Below the pieces are notes generated by a model that was not told the origin of the DNA, did not search any database, and saw only the letters and a list, made by a program, of their open reading frames with translations. Of a DNA stretch of 63,141 nt, positions 24,542 to 35,733 are shown one piece after another. The DNA comes from Cystobasidium ongulense (lineage: Eukaryota > Basidiomycota > Cystobasidiomycetes > Cystobasidiales > Cystobasidiaceae): assembly GCA_022835595.1 (NCBI GenBank), contig BQUP01000014.1:1-63141 (forward strand), written 5' to 3'. The translations under genes were made by a program, and so were the position numbers. Numbering within the stretch: the first letter of the stretch is position 1; each line of letters starts with the position of its first letter.

Positions 24542-25105
24542 ATTGCAAGATAGATAATCAAAAGGACACTAAATGCAAGAACTCATGTACATTGTGTAAC
24601 GAATAGATCATTCGCGGTAATTGCCAGGTCCTCGAAGACCATTTCTGTAGCAGTGATACCTAATCTCACATGCTGGAAAACGTTTGTATGCTAGCCGACA
24701 AGATAAATGAAAGAAATTTGTAGCGACTGCACATCCCTTTCTATTGCCGTCTCGCCTTATCCCATATCGCTTCGCCCTCACCTTGATCGGCCTATCGACA
24801 CTCTTCAAAGCGGTCCTTGTTTGGCTGCTCCCGGCACATAGCCGGGGCAGACGGTGGTCGGACTCGTTACCCGCTTGAGAAGATGCCGTAAAGTACTTTG
24901 TAGAGCGGTCTATTCGCTGGAATTTGACTGACTTGGGCTCCTCGCTCATCAGCGTGTGCGGCGTGCCGACACGGCCATTACAAACCCTCGCCTAAACCCC
25001 CGCCGAACTCCTCCGCCGGTTCTTATATGATCATGATACAGCAGCAGTCAAGGTCACATCGCTTCCTGCCTACCACATCTACCACCTTATCACTTGATTG
25101 AAGCA
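24542..25105. other. Spacer with a doubtful minus-strand frame
   Basis: Region between RIM9 and the AtuA-like gene. A minus-strand frame of 113 residues (24608-24949, starting MSEEPKSVKFQRIDRS) could be a small spliced gene, with a possible GT donor after RPIK and an AG acceptor before CEIRYHCYRNG. No family is recognised, and the frame may be chance. The right part should be the promoter of the gene at 25106. Confidence 0.3.
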
Positions 25106-27496
25106 ATGGTGTCCACAAAAACACTGACCACCATCCTTACGCCCAAGTAAGCTTCTTCTCGGATGCCGCTCACGTGCGCCGGCAAAAGCTAAATCGCGGC
25201 ACGTCCTTGTTTTCAGTGGCATTCTAGGCTACGGCTATGAGCTTTCTCACTTCTACCATGCTATCAACAACCACGATGTCAAGGCAATCATTTTCGACGC
25301 CGGTAGTACCGACCCTGGTCCATCCATGCTCGGAAGTGGAGAGACTCTTTGCAGCAGATCATCTATCGCCCGCGACCTGGTTCCTGTACTGAAGGCCGCC
25401 TACAACCGCAAGATCAAGGTGCTTATCGGCTCAGCTGGAGGTGCTGGACTTAACAGCCAAGTCGATGACTTGATTGATATCATGACCGAAATCTGCCAAA
25501 AGGAGAATCTGCCTTTGAAACTTGCTGCTATCTACTCCGACATCAAGAGAGATCTCGTAACTCAAAAGTTCAAGGCTAATCTCGTCGAACCATGTGGAAA
25601 AGGACCCCTGCCTCTCACTCAAGTCGACATAGACGATTCAATAAACATTGTCGCTCAGATTGGTGCAGAGCCCTTCCGTAAACTGCTCAGTATGTACCTG
25701 CTTCGCTTTCATATCTTGCTGTCAATTTGCTTACTTCTCCATTAACTGCAGACGATGACTCCATCGATGTGAGCACTTGATGATGTGGTCAAACAGAGTT
25801 TCATACCAAACACAGCACTGATGCATGGTCAAATTATAGGTGTTTGTTTCGGGTCGAGCATATGATCCAGCGCCCTTCGCGGCTTACGCTATGCATCACG
25901 GGATGGACGAAGGTGAGTGTTGTATTTCTCGCCCCATGTTGCTAGCTGCACGCATTATAGCCCGCGTTGGCGGTAGAAGACGCTTTGTCTCTAGGAAAGA
26001 GGCTGATTGATCTGTTCGTGAAGGTCCGGCTTGGCATATGGGCAAGATCCTCGAGTGTGGCGCCCTCTGTGCTTTACCAAAGGGCAAGACCATCGTTGCG
26101 ACAGTTCAAAAAGACAACTTCATCTTGACCCCAATCAGCCCTCTTGAACGCTGCACTCCCCTGTCTGTTTGCGCGCATACGACATACGAAAAGACCCGCC
26201 CCGATCTTCTAGCTGGACCTGGTGGCATCCTTGACCTAGTGAGCTTTCCATTCTTGCAAGTCTTAAACTGCGTCTGGGCTGAAAACTTTTGTTAACAGAA
26301 TCATGCCAAGTACGAGCAAATGGACGATGAGCGAAGCGTCCGTGTCAGCAACGCTATCTTCACACCCAGCCCTCGCTATCAGGTCAGTCCCGATAATCGT
26401 AATGAGCAGATTTGCCAACACTTACATTATTTCTCACAGGTCAAGCTTGAAGGTGCATCGCAAGCTGGCTTCCGAACCATCTTCATCGGCGGCATTCGCG
26501 ACCCAACATTGATCGCTGGCATCGACGACTTCCTCCTGAAGGTTCAACAGCAGACCACCGAGGGTTGCGCGCCAGAACTCCGTTCCGATCCAGATAGCTA
26601 CAAGCTTATCTTCCACGTTTACGGCAAGAATGCTGTCATGGGCCACCTTGACCCAGTCAAAGGCGCTGCTCACGAGATCGGAGTAATGGGCGAGGTTGTC
26701 GCTCCCAATCAGGACAAGGCCAACAGTATCGCAGGTTTTGCTCGAGTATGCGTGCTTCATGCAGCATACCCTGGACAACTTGCTACTGGAGGAAATCTCG
26801 CTTTACCCCTGACACCCCTGCAATCACCCATTGGAGCAGTCTACAAATTCAGCATCTACCACCTCATGGATGTTGATGGGGAACAAGCGTCACTCTTCCC
26901 TACCAAAATTATTCAGATTGGAGAGAACCGACAGATCAATGGCCATGCAAACGGCAGCCAGGACGATCCTTCCTTGAATGCCCCGAAATTGGAGGCCGTA
27001 CAGCTGCCGCCCCTGTCTCTCAAGACAGATGTCCCACTTGGTCCTTGCAAGCTCAAGGATGTTGCCAAAATCATCCGCTCCAAGAATTCTGGACCCTTCC
27101 AGATTACCCTCGATGTGCTCTTTGACGACGCGGCACTCTTCGACCGGGTGCAGAACGCCAACATTCTTACGGATGAAGTGCTGAGTGGACTGTATCAGCT
27201 GAAAGACAAAGACCTCATCTGTACGAACATGTTCTTCCGTCCGGCCCTAGCGTGGAAATTCACCTTTGTGCGACCCTGGGCCCAGGGAAGGTGAGTTTTT
27301 CTACGTCGTGTATTCAGGAAAGGCGCTGATAGTGTGTTCATGTGCTTATCGATATAGCATTGGCGAAAGGGTGGGTGTAGAAACCCTTCTGTCCTGCTGT
27401 TAACCTCTCTAACTCTTTTCCTTTTTGCCTTAGGATACCTTCGGAACTCAGCAACATGCGCCCCTGTTGGACATTGACGTTCCAGCTGCTCAGTAG
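25106..27496 (+). CDS. AtuA-like DUF1446-DUF4387 protein
   Basis: Exons: 25106-25146, 25217-25689, 25752-25768, 25840-25912, 26024-26238, 26299-26382, 26440-27290, 27358-27370, 27434-27496; 609 aa. Exons of 17 and 13 nt are needed to keep frame. Residues about 10-450 match the acyclic terpene utilisation AtuA family (DUF1446): GYGYELSHFYHAIN, FDAGSTDPGPSMLGSGE, GSAGGAGLN, VSGRAYDPAPFAA. The last 110 residues are a DUF4387 module (LKDVAKIIRSKNSGP, FDDAALFDRV, FVRPWAQGSIGERDTFG). The biochemical role of the fusion is not established; bacterial AtuA belongs to citronellol/geraniol degradation. The gene opens the metabolic block and points away from the housekeeping genes on its left. No targeting signal is evident. 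Confidence 0.88.
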
Positions 27497-27619
27497 ATCA
27501 ATTGTAACATAGTGAAATGGTCAAGTCATCTTGGTCGCGATGCAACAACGCCATAGGCGGCGGAAAAGTGAATTGCTACAGATACTTCTCTTGACAATGC
27601 GACCGGTAGTCCCTCTATC

Positions 27620-30315
27620 TTATAAAGCCCAATCTTGTCCACCTTGAAGGTTGCGCAAACCATCGTCGGCTGCGAATGTGTTCATGTTACCCCAGCTCAT
27701 GAAATCTTCAAGCGAGAAATCGGTTGTCCCTGTATTTGTACTGAAGTCGAGTTCAGTACCAAATTGGAAGGCATGACTGCTTGAACTCGAGCCATTGGAA
27801 GGGAAATTGAAGAGGTTTGCAAGAGAATCGTTGGGCGGGGGATATGGTGGATTTGAAGGCAGATTACTTGGGGTGGAAGCTACATTGAAGTCAAAGCCTT
27901 GCACGACGTTGGTTTCAGTAGGATTGAGACTCTGTATGTTTTGCATGTTTTTCGTGTTTTGCTGAGGTGGTGCAGTCCCTTTGGCTTCTGTCGCTAGCCG
28001 AGCTAGATCCCACATGGCATTGCTCGAAGACGCCCCTGCTAAATTGGTATGATTGGGAGAACTGACACGGGTGTTGCCGCCGGCAGGTGTGGGCAGTCTA
28101 TGCGACTGCCAAATTGCTTCCATCCGATCACCATCCTTGAAGAGTTCGTCAATGCGCTGGAGAGCAGAGCGGACCAGTGTGGGGAAGAGTTGGAGGTACA
28201 TACGTAGCTGCCATCGCCAGCTTTGCAGGATCTTCTGCAGCATGCGGAACTCATCTTCTCTAGGCGACGTGAAAACCAGTCCAAGAAAGAAGTTGGTTAC
28301 TGCCACGAATTGAAAGCTGGCAGCACTCCACCAGACTGAGAGAACGTCCTGACTAGTCAGACCTTTGACCCACATTCCGATTCTCTGCATTGTCTGCACC
28401 GCGTCATGACGCACTTTGGCATCAGCGGCTGGGCCGCATCTCATCAGAGCTCTATGTAATGCCACCTGTACCGAGAAGTATGCCAGCTGCAGCATAGCAG
28501 GAGTTTGAAGATCATCTGCTGAATCTGAGGAGCTCTCTTGAGAAGATGGGAACAGCGTATCGTGCCTTGAACGCCACTGTTCTAGCTTGCTGAAGAGAGG
28601 CTTGCAGATTGCCTTCGTTGTGGGAAAATCGGTGGTGAGTTGCGCTGTAGTCTTGGGGGCGAACAATTGGATATGAATCTCGGAGAGGATGCAAGTCAGC
28701 TCCGTCATTGCGACAAAGCGAGCAGTTGGCGTGGTATAGGTTTCAAAGTCGGCGGAATTTAGTGGCTTGACGGTCCATTCATTGTCGTGAATTAAGCTGG
28801 AACGACCGATAGAGTAGGCTAGCCACTTCTCTGTCATGAAGATGGCCCACCACAAGCGTTTGCTACGGCACGTTTTTGGTCATCAGCATGCTCGGTTGTA
28901 CGATGACTCTGTACTCACCGCAGTTGCATTTCCCACTTATTGATATTCCAGGTTTCAGGCGACCGGTGCAGACCGAGATTTTGAGCTGTAGTGACTAACA
29001 CGCCCATGCTATTCCAGACGCGGAACATGTTGTTGCTCTCGATAGTACTTGCAAGGATGCTGTTGCGTAAAAGCAGACTTTGCACTGTTACGAGTCTTGG
29101 TCGTTCAAGTTCTCTATCGACTGCCTGGTTGAGGTAGGTTCGCAGAACTGAGAGGTCAATTTCCGGCAGTGTGGTTGCTGTAAAATTGCGCCAGTGGTAG
29201 GCGACCAGCATTTGGCTTGTGACGAGCGGAAAGACTGCAAAATCTCGATGATTGAACTCGTGATTGGGTTGAAGTGCGGGTCCAAGCCATTGAACCACAC
29301 GAAGAGGGTTGATGATGGGGAAAGAAGGATGTATGACCCGAATGTACAGGTCGACGAGCTGGATTGCGTTCTGACGTATGGTGCGAAGAACTGCATGAAG
29401 GTCGACGTGCGCGTCGTAATCGGGATAAGTCAGCCTCGTGTGCAAAGAGGTTGGCCTTGATTCATCTGTGGAGATGACCTTGAAATGTACGGCGTCGGGT
29501 CCCACGTCATGCGTGATTGTTGTCCGCCTCGCCTTTTCAGCTCTTCCAATTTGTAAGGTCGATGAATCATGCCTGAGAGACGCTGACCCCTCCGGCGATG
29601 CGGTCGCCTCTACCCGTGAAAGATAATCTGGACCAGGGTCGGCGCTTGGTCCAACATGTTCCACTGTCGCATCGTGGTACAAATTGAGCGTAGGTCCAAC
29701 ATCAAGGTGTGAGGCATCGTCGGGGAGCTTTATTGAGTGAACGGATGTAGGTGTGTAGGTAGGCAGATTGTGATAACTTGTTGTGCGGACTGGAGCGGAA
29801 CCACCACCGTGTGGTCCCCCACTACTGTCGCTTATACTGCCAAGCCCTGGTGGAGCGCTCGGTGAGTGTCTCTGTTGGTCTTGATGTGATATTGCATTCG
29901 TATTTGAGGGATCTTGTGCAGTCAAAGAGAACGTTCGCCTTGGTCGCTTCTGCGGCTGTTCTTCAAACGTGCACGGTTGGCCTGAACGTAGACAAGGAGG
30001 TTAGGAAGCTGGTAAAGGTACTAGTCACGCCAGCAAGCTGTCTGCAAGCATTCGCAGATGGCCTCGCTGGTGGCTACGATTAAGCAACATACCGCTTGTA
30101 CGGCATCGGGCACATGAGGAATCGCCAACGTCAAGGAAGCATTTGACCTTCCGCCGCCGACACAGGTCACACCTTTTGATTGTAACATCACAACGAAGGC
30201 TCAGCCGTGCTTTCGGGAATTAGGCAAAAGAAAGCGGTACACACGGGCGGTCAGGCTTTGTGACGAGCGAAAGTCCAGGCAGCCTGGAAGGCTGATCTTG
30301 GGTTGTACTGCCCAT
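27620..30315 (-). CDS. Zn2Cys6 fungal transcription factor
   Basis: Probable pathway regulator. Exons (complement): 30245-30315, 30093-30172, 28919-29981, 27620-28862; 818 aa. The DNA-binding cluster is only visible after joining three exons: Cys25, 28, 35, 44, 47 and 54, in the spacing C-x2-C-x6-C-x8-C-x2-C-x6-C (CDLCRRRKVKC ... CARCRTSGQPC). A basic patch (QKRPRR) follows. A fungal_trans domain spans about residues 180-560, with LHTRLTYPDYDAH, LGLHRSPETWNI and RKRLWWAIFMTEKW. The C-terminus is Asn/Ser/Pro-rich, typical of an activation region. It is flanked by the AtuA-like gene and the SDR gene, so it may control them; this is inference from position. Confidence 0.9.
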
Positions 30316-31196
30316 CTCTGTTTGTATTTGTTCCAGCTAACTCTTGCTTGCAGTTAGATCTTGATGTTTCTTCCTTGAAAGCCTTCAGATGCCGTGATAG
30401 ATTACTTGCAGCCGGCGCTTTTCACTTGCCTCAAGCTTGATCTGAGTCCTTGGGCCTGTTCAGACTCGCTCGACAAAGATAGGTCATGCACGGGACGAGC
30501 CACATGCTTACGGGAACACTTTGGCGCGCATTGGGCTGCTGACCCATTTCGACATCATGAAGTGTTGTAGTGTATTGGGATGTAAACAAGCTCCAATTAC
30601 CTCGAGAGAGATTGGCGGCTTGCACAGTGATCGAGCCGAGCGGTTCCCTCGTCCGTCCTTCTATGCTGCTCGGTCGTCCACCCAGCGAGTGCTGACGCTA
30701 TCCAGACTCACGATTGCACGATCTACGCAGCTGGATGTAAGATGCCGCTGCCTCCTGCTCTTCAATTATTCCTTGAACCCGAGGTCTCGCGCCATACTGT
30801 TACCCGGTGCCCCAGTGGGCGCAGTGCAGGGAAGACCTCGATTAACCTTACTTGGATTCTAACCGCTCACTTATACGCTTCACTTTAGAAGTTACTGCGA
30901 CAGTGCACTGTAGCGGCACAGAGACAGGCCGAAGGATTGACCAAGCGAATCACGTACTGCAAAGTTGTTACACTTCTTCGCCTTCAAACCTCCAAGTCAA
31001 GTAAAACGCCGGGAACATCCTCTGGAACCCTATACCTATACATCAAATACCGGGGCATTACCGTTGTTGTACCAACCAGGAAATAAAGCGAGTCGTAAGC
31101 TACTAAGTTTTCGCATACGCTCATGCCATTGCATCAATATACCTGGAACCTTGCCCCCATAGATTCCGATTCACGACCGACTAAGCAGATTTAAGC
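30316..31196. promoter_or_regulatory. Divergent promoter of the regulator and SDR
   Basis: About 880 bp between the start codons of the Zn2Cys6 factor and the SDR. A plus-strand frame (30521-30862) has no domain. No operator can be assigned with confidence. Confidence 0.45.
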
Positions 31197-32325
<1,129 letters not shown>

Positions 32326-32469
32326 TACTCGCCGTATAGCATAGTTACAGTAAAAAAATATTCGAGGGATTATACAATATCTTGTGCACGTATTTGGCCA
32401 ATTTACTGCAGTGTACAGCCCGTTCCTCGCTTCATTGTACATATACAAAGACAGGAGGCAGACAAACCC

Positions 32470-34180
32470 CTAATAAGCTAGCTGGGCTTTCTGAATGTCT
32501 CCACTTGCGGCCAGAACTCTAGAGGGATGTACAGTATAACCGATTTCATTGTCTGGGAAGGGTCCGTAGAAGCGAGATCTGTCCCATTTGTACAGCGCTT
32601 CTTTCCGCTGCAGTTTTTCCACAAGATCAGGATTGGCACTGAATGACCGAAAAGAAAGGGGTAAGTTCGTTGTAGAAGTGCGAGACTTGTTAGGCGGAGC
32701 TTACACGAAAAATCTGCCGAAAGCTATCAGATCGTGCGCGCCACTTTGCAAGCCGTCTTCGAAGTTTTCGGGGCTAAAACCACCGGCAGCCATCACTGGG
32801 GTTGATCCAAGAACTTTACGGAAGTGGTTGAGCGTAAGTTCACTCTGGTTGTAGTCAGAAAAGGCGGCCATCTTCTCGCTAGCGGACTTGAACTCGTCAA
32901 ATCGAGGTTCGATGAGATGGCTTTGTTGCAGATACGAACCTTAGCCAGCATAAGAATGGTGCGAGTGAAGATACATACACATAGGCGAGACCCATTTTGG
33001 CTAGCTGCGAACATAGGTATTGCCATTGGGGTATCCTATCTTGTCCATAAGTCTCGTTGAATAGACCGAAAGGCGATAGACGGACAGCCACTCGTCCAGA
33101 GCCTATGGCATCGCATAATTTTTGTACCGTCTCTAGAGTGAACTTACACCGGCCCTCGATGTCCCCTCCGTAGCTATCTTTGCGCAAATTGACTGAGAGA
33201 GCAAGGTGTTAGCGAGAGAATTTGAGTTTCTGCGTATTCAAAGCCAATTACTGTTACTGTGATGGAACTGATCAAACAGATACCCGTTACCAGCGTGAAC
33301 CTCTACGCCATCAAAGCCACAGCCTCGTGCATTGACAGCGGCTTGAACGAAATCGTCTTGAGTCTGCTTAATGTCGTCAACAGTCATTTGGGTGGGCTTA
33401 TCGAATGGCCGTGCTGGGATATCGTTCCAGAAAAATCTGTGCTACAAGGTAAGTCTTTTGCTTAGGACGAGAATAATAGAAAACCAAATTCCACTCACTC
33501 TCCCTGAAGCGCAACATCAGAGCTGGACTGTGGGTTTTCGTCTATCAAGCATGAGTGAGTGGTTCTGCCTTGGTGCCAGATTTGACAGAAGAAGATTCCG
33601 CCTTGCGCATGAACTGCGTCCACTATACGACTCCATCCTTGGCGCTGTTCTTCGTTGAACAGACCTGGTATGCCGGGTACGCCAGATGCACGAACAGACA
33701 CTGGCCTGGCGAATTCCACCTATCAGTACTGATGTCTCGTCTACCTTGGAGCAGGAGACTGAACATACGTAGCTTCGGAGATGAGCAATCCACCTTTTGT
33801 AGCTCTTTCTCTGAAACGTTCCCACAGCCATGTTGTCAGTTTAGGACTTGCATTGTGGAGTAGGTATAGATCGAAACCAACCTATAGTATTCTAGCATTA
33901 GATCGTTTGGAACCCATGTATGCTTATTTACAGTGCTGGGTGTTCCACGGTTGCGTGTTCTGTGGATTTGCGCTGTTATCAGTCACACGAGAGGGTGAAG
34001 TATGGAGGCAATTGGCGGAACAAACAATGGAGCCAAAACGATGCGATGCTCCAGATGACTGCATTGTAGGAATACGCGTCAGCTGACCGCTGCAAGTAAT
34101 GTCTGCGTGGACAAGCAGGCTCTGGCATTAGGCACTCACCTCTCTCCCACTTGCAGTGGTGACCAAGCTGAAATCGTCAT
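32470..34180 (-). CDS. Old Yellow Enzyme family ene-reductase
   Basis: FMN-dependent NADPH oxidoreductase that reduces activated C=C bonds. Exons (complement): 34140-34180, 34026-34058, 33932-33959, 33769-33881, 33499-33705, 33258-33436, 32979-33192, 32705-32920, 32470-32638; 399 aa. Spliced start MTISAWSPLQVGES then HLEHRIVLAPLTRNR, which includes the FMN-contact Thr. CQIWHQGR, the substrate-binding H-x-x-N in VEVHAGNGYLFDQF (with the following active-site Tyr), RKDSYGG and GRFFVANPDL are all conserved. Exon 3 is 28 nt. The stretch after LTRNR departs from the usual EYYxQRA consensus, so part of the capping region is divergent. It is convergent with the SDR (about 145 bp between stops). Confidence 0.9.
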
Positions 34181-34412
34181 GGTGCTCTATGGTTGGAGGT
34201 CCAATCAAGCTGTCTTTTCGCTGCCTTTTAACAATATATAGCTGAAGATGTGGGCTGGCTACAGAAGAATGCTCTCGTGACATCTATTCACGCATTCGCC
34301 AGGTGCACCCCTGCCTGCCTTGAAGTCCTTCCCCGGGATCTCTTTATCAAAGAAGGCGATATCGCCGTCGCCGCGGCGGGCCGGTGCGAGAACTGGAAGC
34401 GCCTTGGGATTT

Positions 34413-34450
34413 GGGGGGGGGGGGGGGGGGGGGAAANNNNNNNNNNNNNN
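34413..34450. other. Assembly gap next to a G homopolymer
   Basis: A run of 21 G (34413-34433) and AAA precede 14 N (34437-34450). The homopolymer most likely broke the assembly, so the real gap length is uncertain and sequence may be missing upstream of the OYE gene. Confidence 0.97.
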
Positions 34451-34751
34451 TACCGATACTGCTCTGAGGGATGTGGTATGCCTCTGTCTGCTGTTCAGTC
34501 ATACATCAGAATGCAAGAAGCTCTTCGTCTGATGCGGTCTGAGGAAAAAGGAACTTGAAGTCGATCGGGTTTTGGTCAAAATGACAGTGCAGGTGCGACC
34601 CACGCATGTATGGTAGAAGTAGTTGTTCAAAAGCCAGACTGTCGAGTCCACTTCGTTAGTCTCTCTTGCCGAGAGTTGATACTTGCTATGATCCACTGGA
34701 ACGGCAGGCTGGGCGTACTGTAGTAGCCTCAATTCAGGGCGCGCACTGCAG

Positions 34752-35086
34752 AGCGCTGGAGCTGGATATGTTTGCGCGAAGTTAGCGGTGAGCTCTACAT
34801 GGGCATCTATCCGAGTATAGTATGGAGACGGACTATGCTAGGTACCAAACGTTCTCTTAAGTGGTTTCATCTCGAATGTATTTCGAAAGCAGAGATGTGG
34901 CAATTATATGGCAGCTCGAGCGGCAAGAGTCATAAGGAAGACGAGTGGAGCGAATCGGAGCGGCAGTGTTGTATCTGTAGACTGAGTCTTGTTTCGTTCT
35001 TCTGGATCACAAAGCCCACTTCCACGCTCTTGAAACTTGTTCCATATGTGCTAATATTGGTAGGTGTATATTGGAAAGTCGCTTGA
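34752..35086 (+). pseudogene. Possible PARP-type zinc-finger remnant
   Basis: A plus-strand frame reads GELYMGIYP, then about 15 residues, then KWFHLECISK, and later QCCICR. The order GEL-x-x-G ... W-x-H-x-x-C is that of the second half of a PARP-type zinc finger. The first Cys pair is not convincingly present: only one Cys precedes GEL in this frame. No start codon context, upstream exon or downstream domain could be linked, and the frame ends in a hydrophobic tail. Because the assembly gap lies about 300 bp upstream, this could be a fragment of a broken or incompletely assembled gene. Chance is a real alternative. Confidence 0.25.
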
Positions 35087-35733
35087 TGACTTAGCCATGA
35101 GCTCCAATTACGAACGGTCCTCACATATTGATATCGCTCGTCGGTATGCTGTGAAAGTCGCTAGTGCATGGGTGATCACAAAGAAATGCCGGTCAACCAC
35201 AAAGAACGATTGATCTGCGAAGGCGTTGGCCACATTCTAGAACCGCTCGAAAACTGGAAATGCAATAATGATGTACAGTGTCGGATCTCCCTCACCTCGA
35301 GGTTCCTATCTACTCTACAGCATATATGAATACTACCGGCCCCAGCAGACGTAAAGGCAGGCAGGTCTTGAGTGTGCAGACGACCCGCCCAATGCCCGTG
35401 CTAAACCTCTTACTACCGAGTCAGTAGGAAAAGAAGGCCCATTTGTTGTGCGGTAGGTGCACTCATGCCAAAGCTCATCTTAGGCAGTAATGATGCTCTA
35501 TTGTGACAGGACTTCAGCTTCTTTTGATCTATACTTGTCAACTTGCCAGCGTGCTTTCATCATTTGTCGCCACTTTTTCGGCGTTAGCATCTCTCTTACT
35601 TCAACTCAGCTCGTGCGAGTCGGCGGATCTTACAGTACAATCAGAGCGCTGCACGGGTCGACAAAGCGATCTAGAGTTCATTACTCAGACTCATCGCCTG
35701 TCGACTGCCTGCTCCGCCAGACGAGCCGGCACC

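Larger units (their letters stand above)
34181..35733. other. Spacer around the gap, no confirmed gene
   Basis: Apart from the N gap and the doubtful zinc-finger-like frame, I find only short frames without domains (one minus-strand frame at 34499-34732 looks moderately coding but matches nothing I know). It should contain the OYE promoter on the left, including a TGATAA GATA-type site on the minus strand (34344-34349), and the DCAF11 promoter on the right. Confidence 0.45.
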
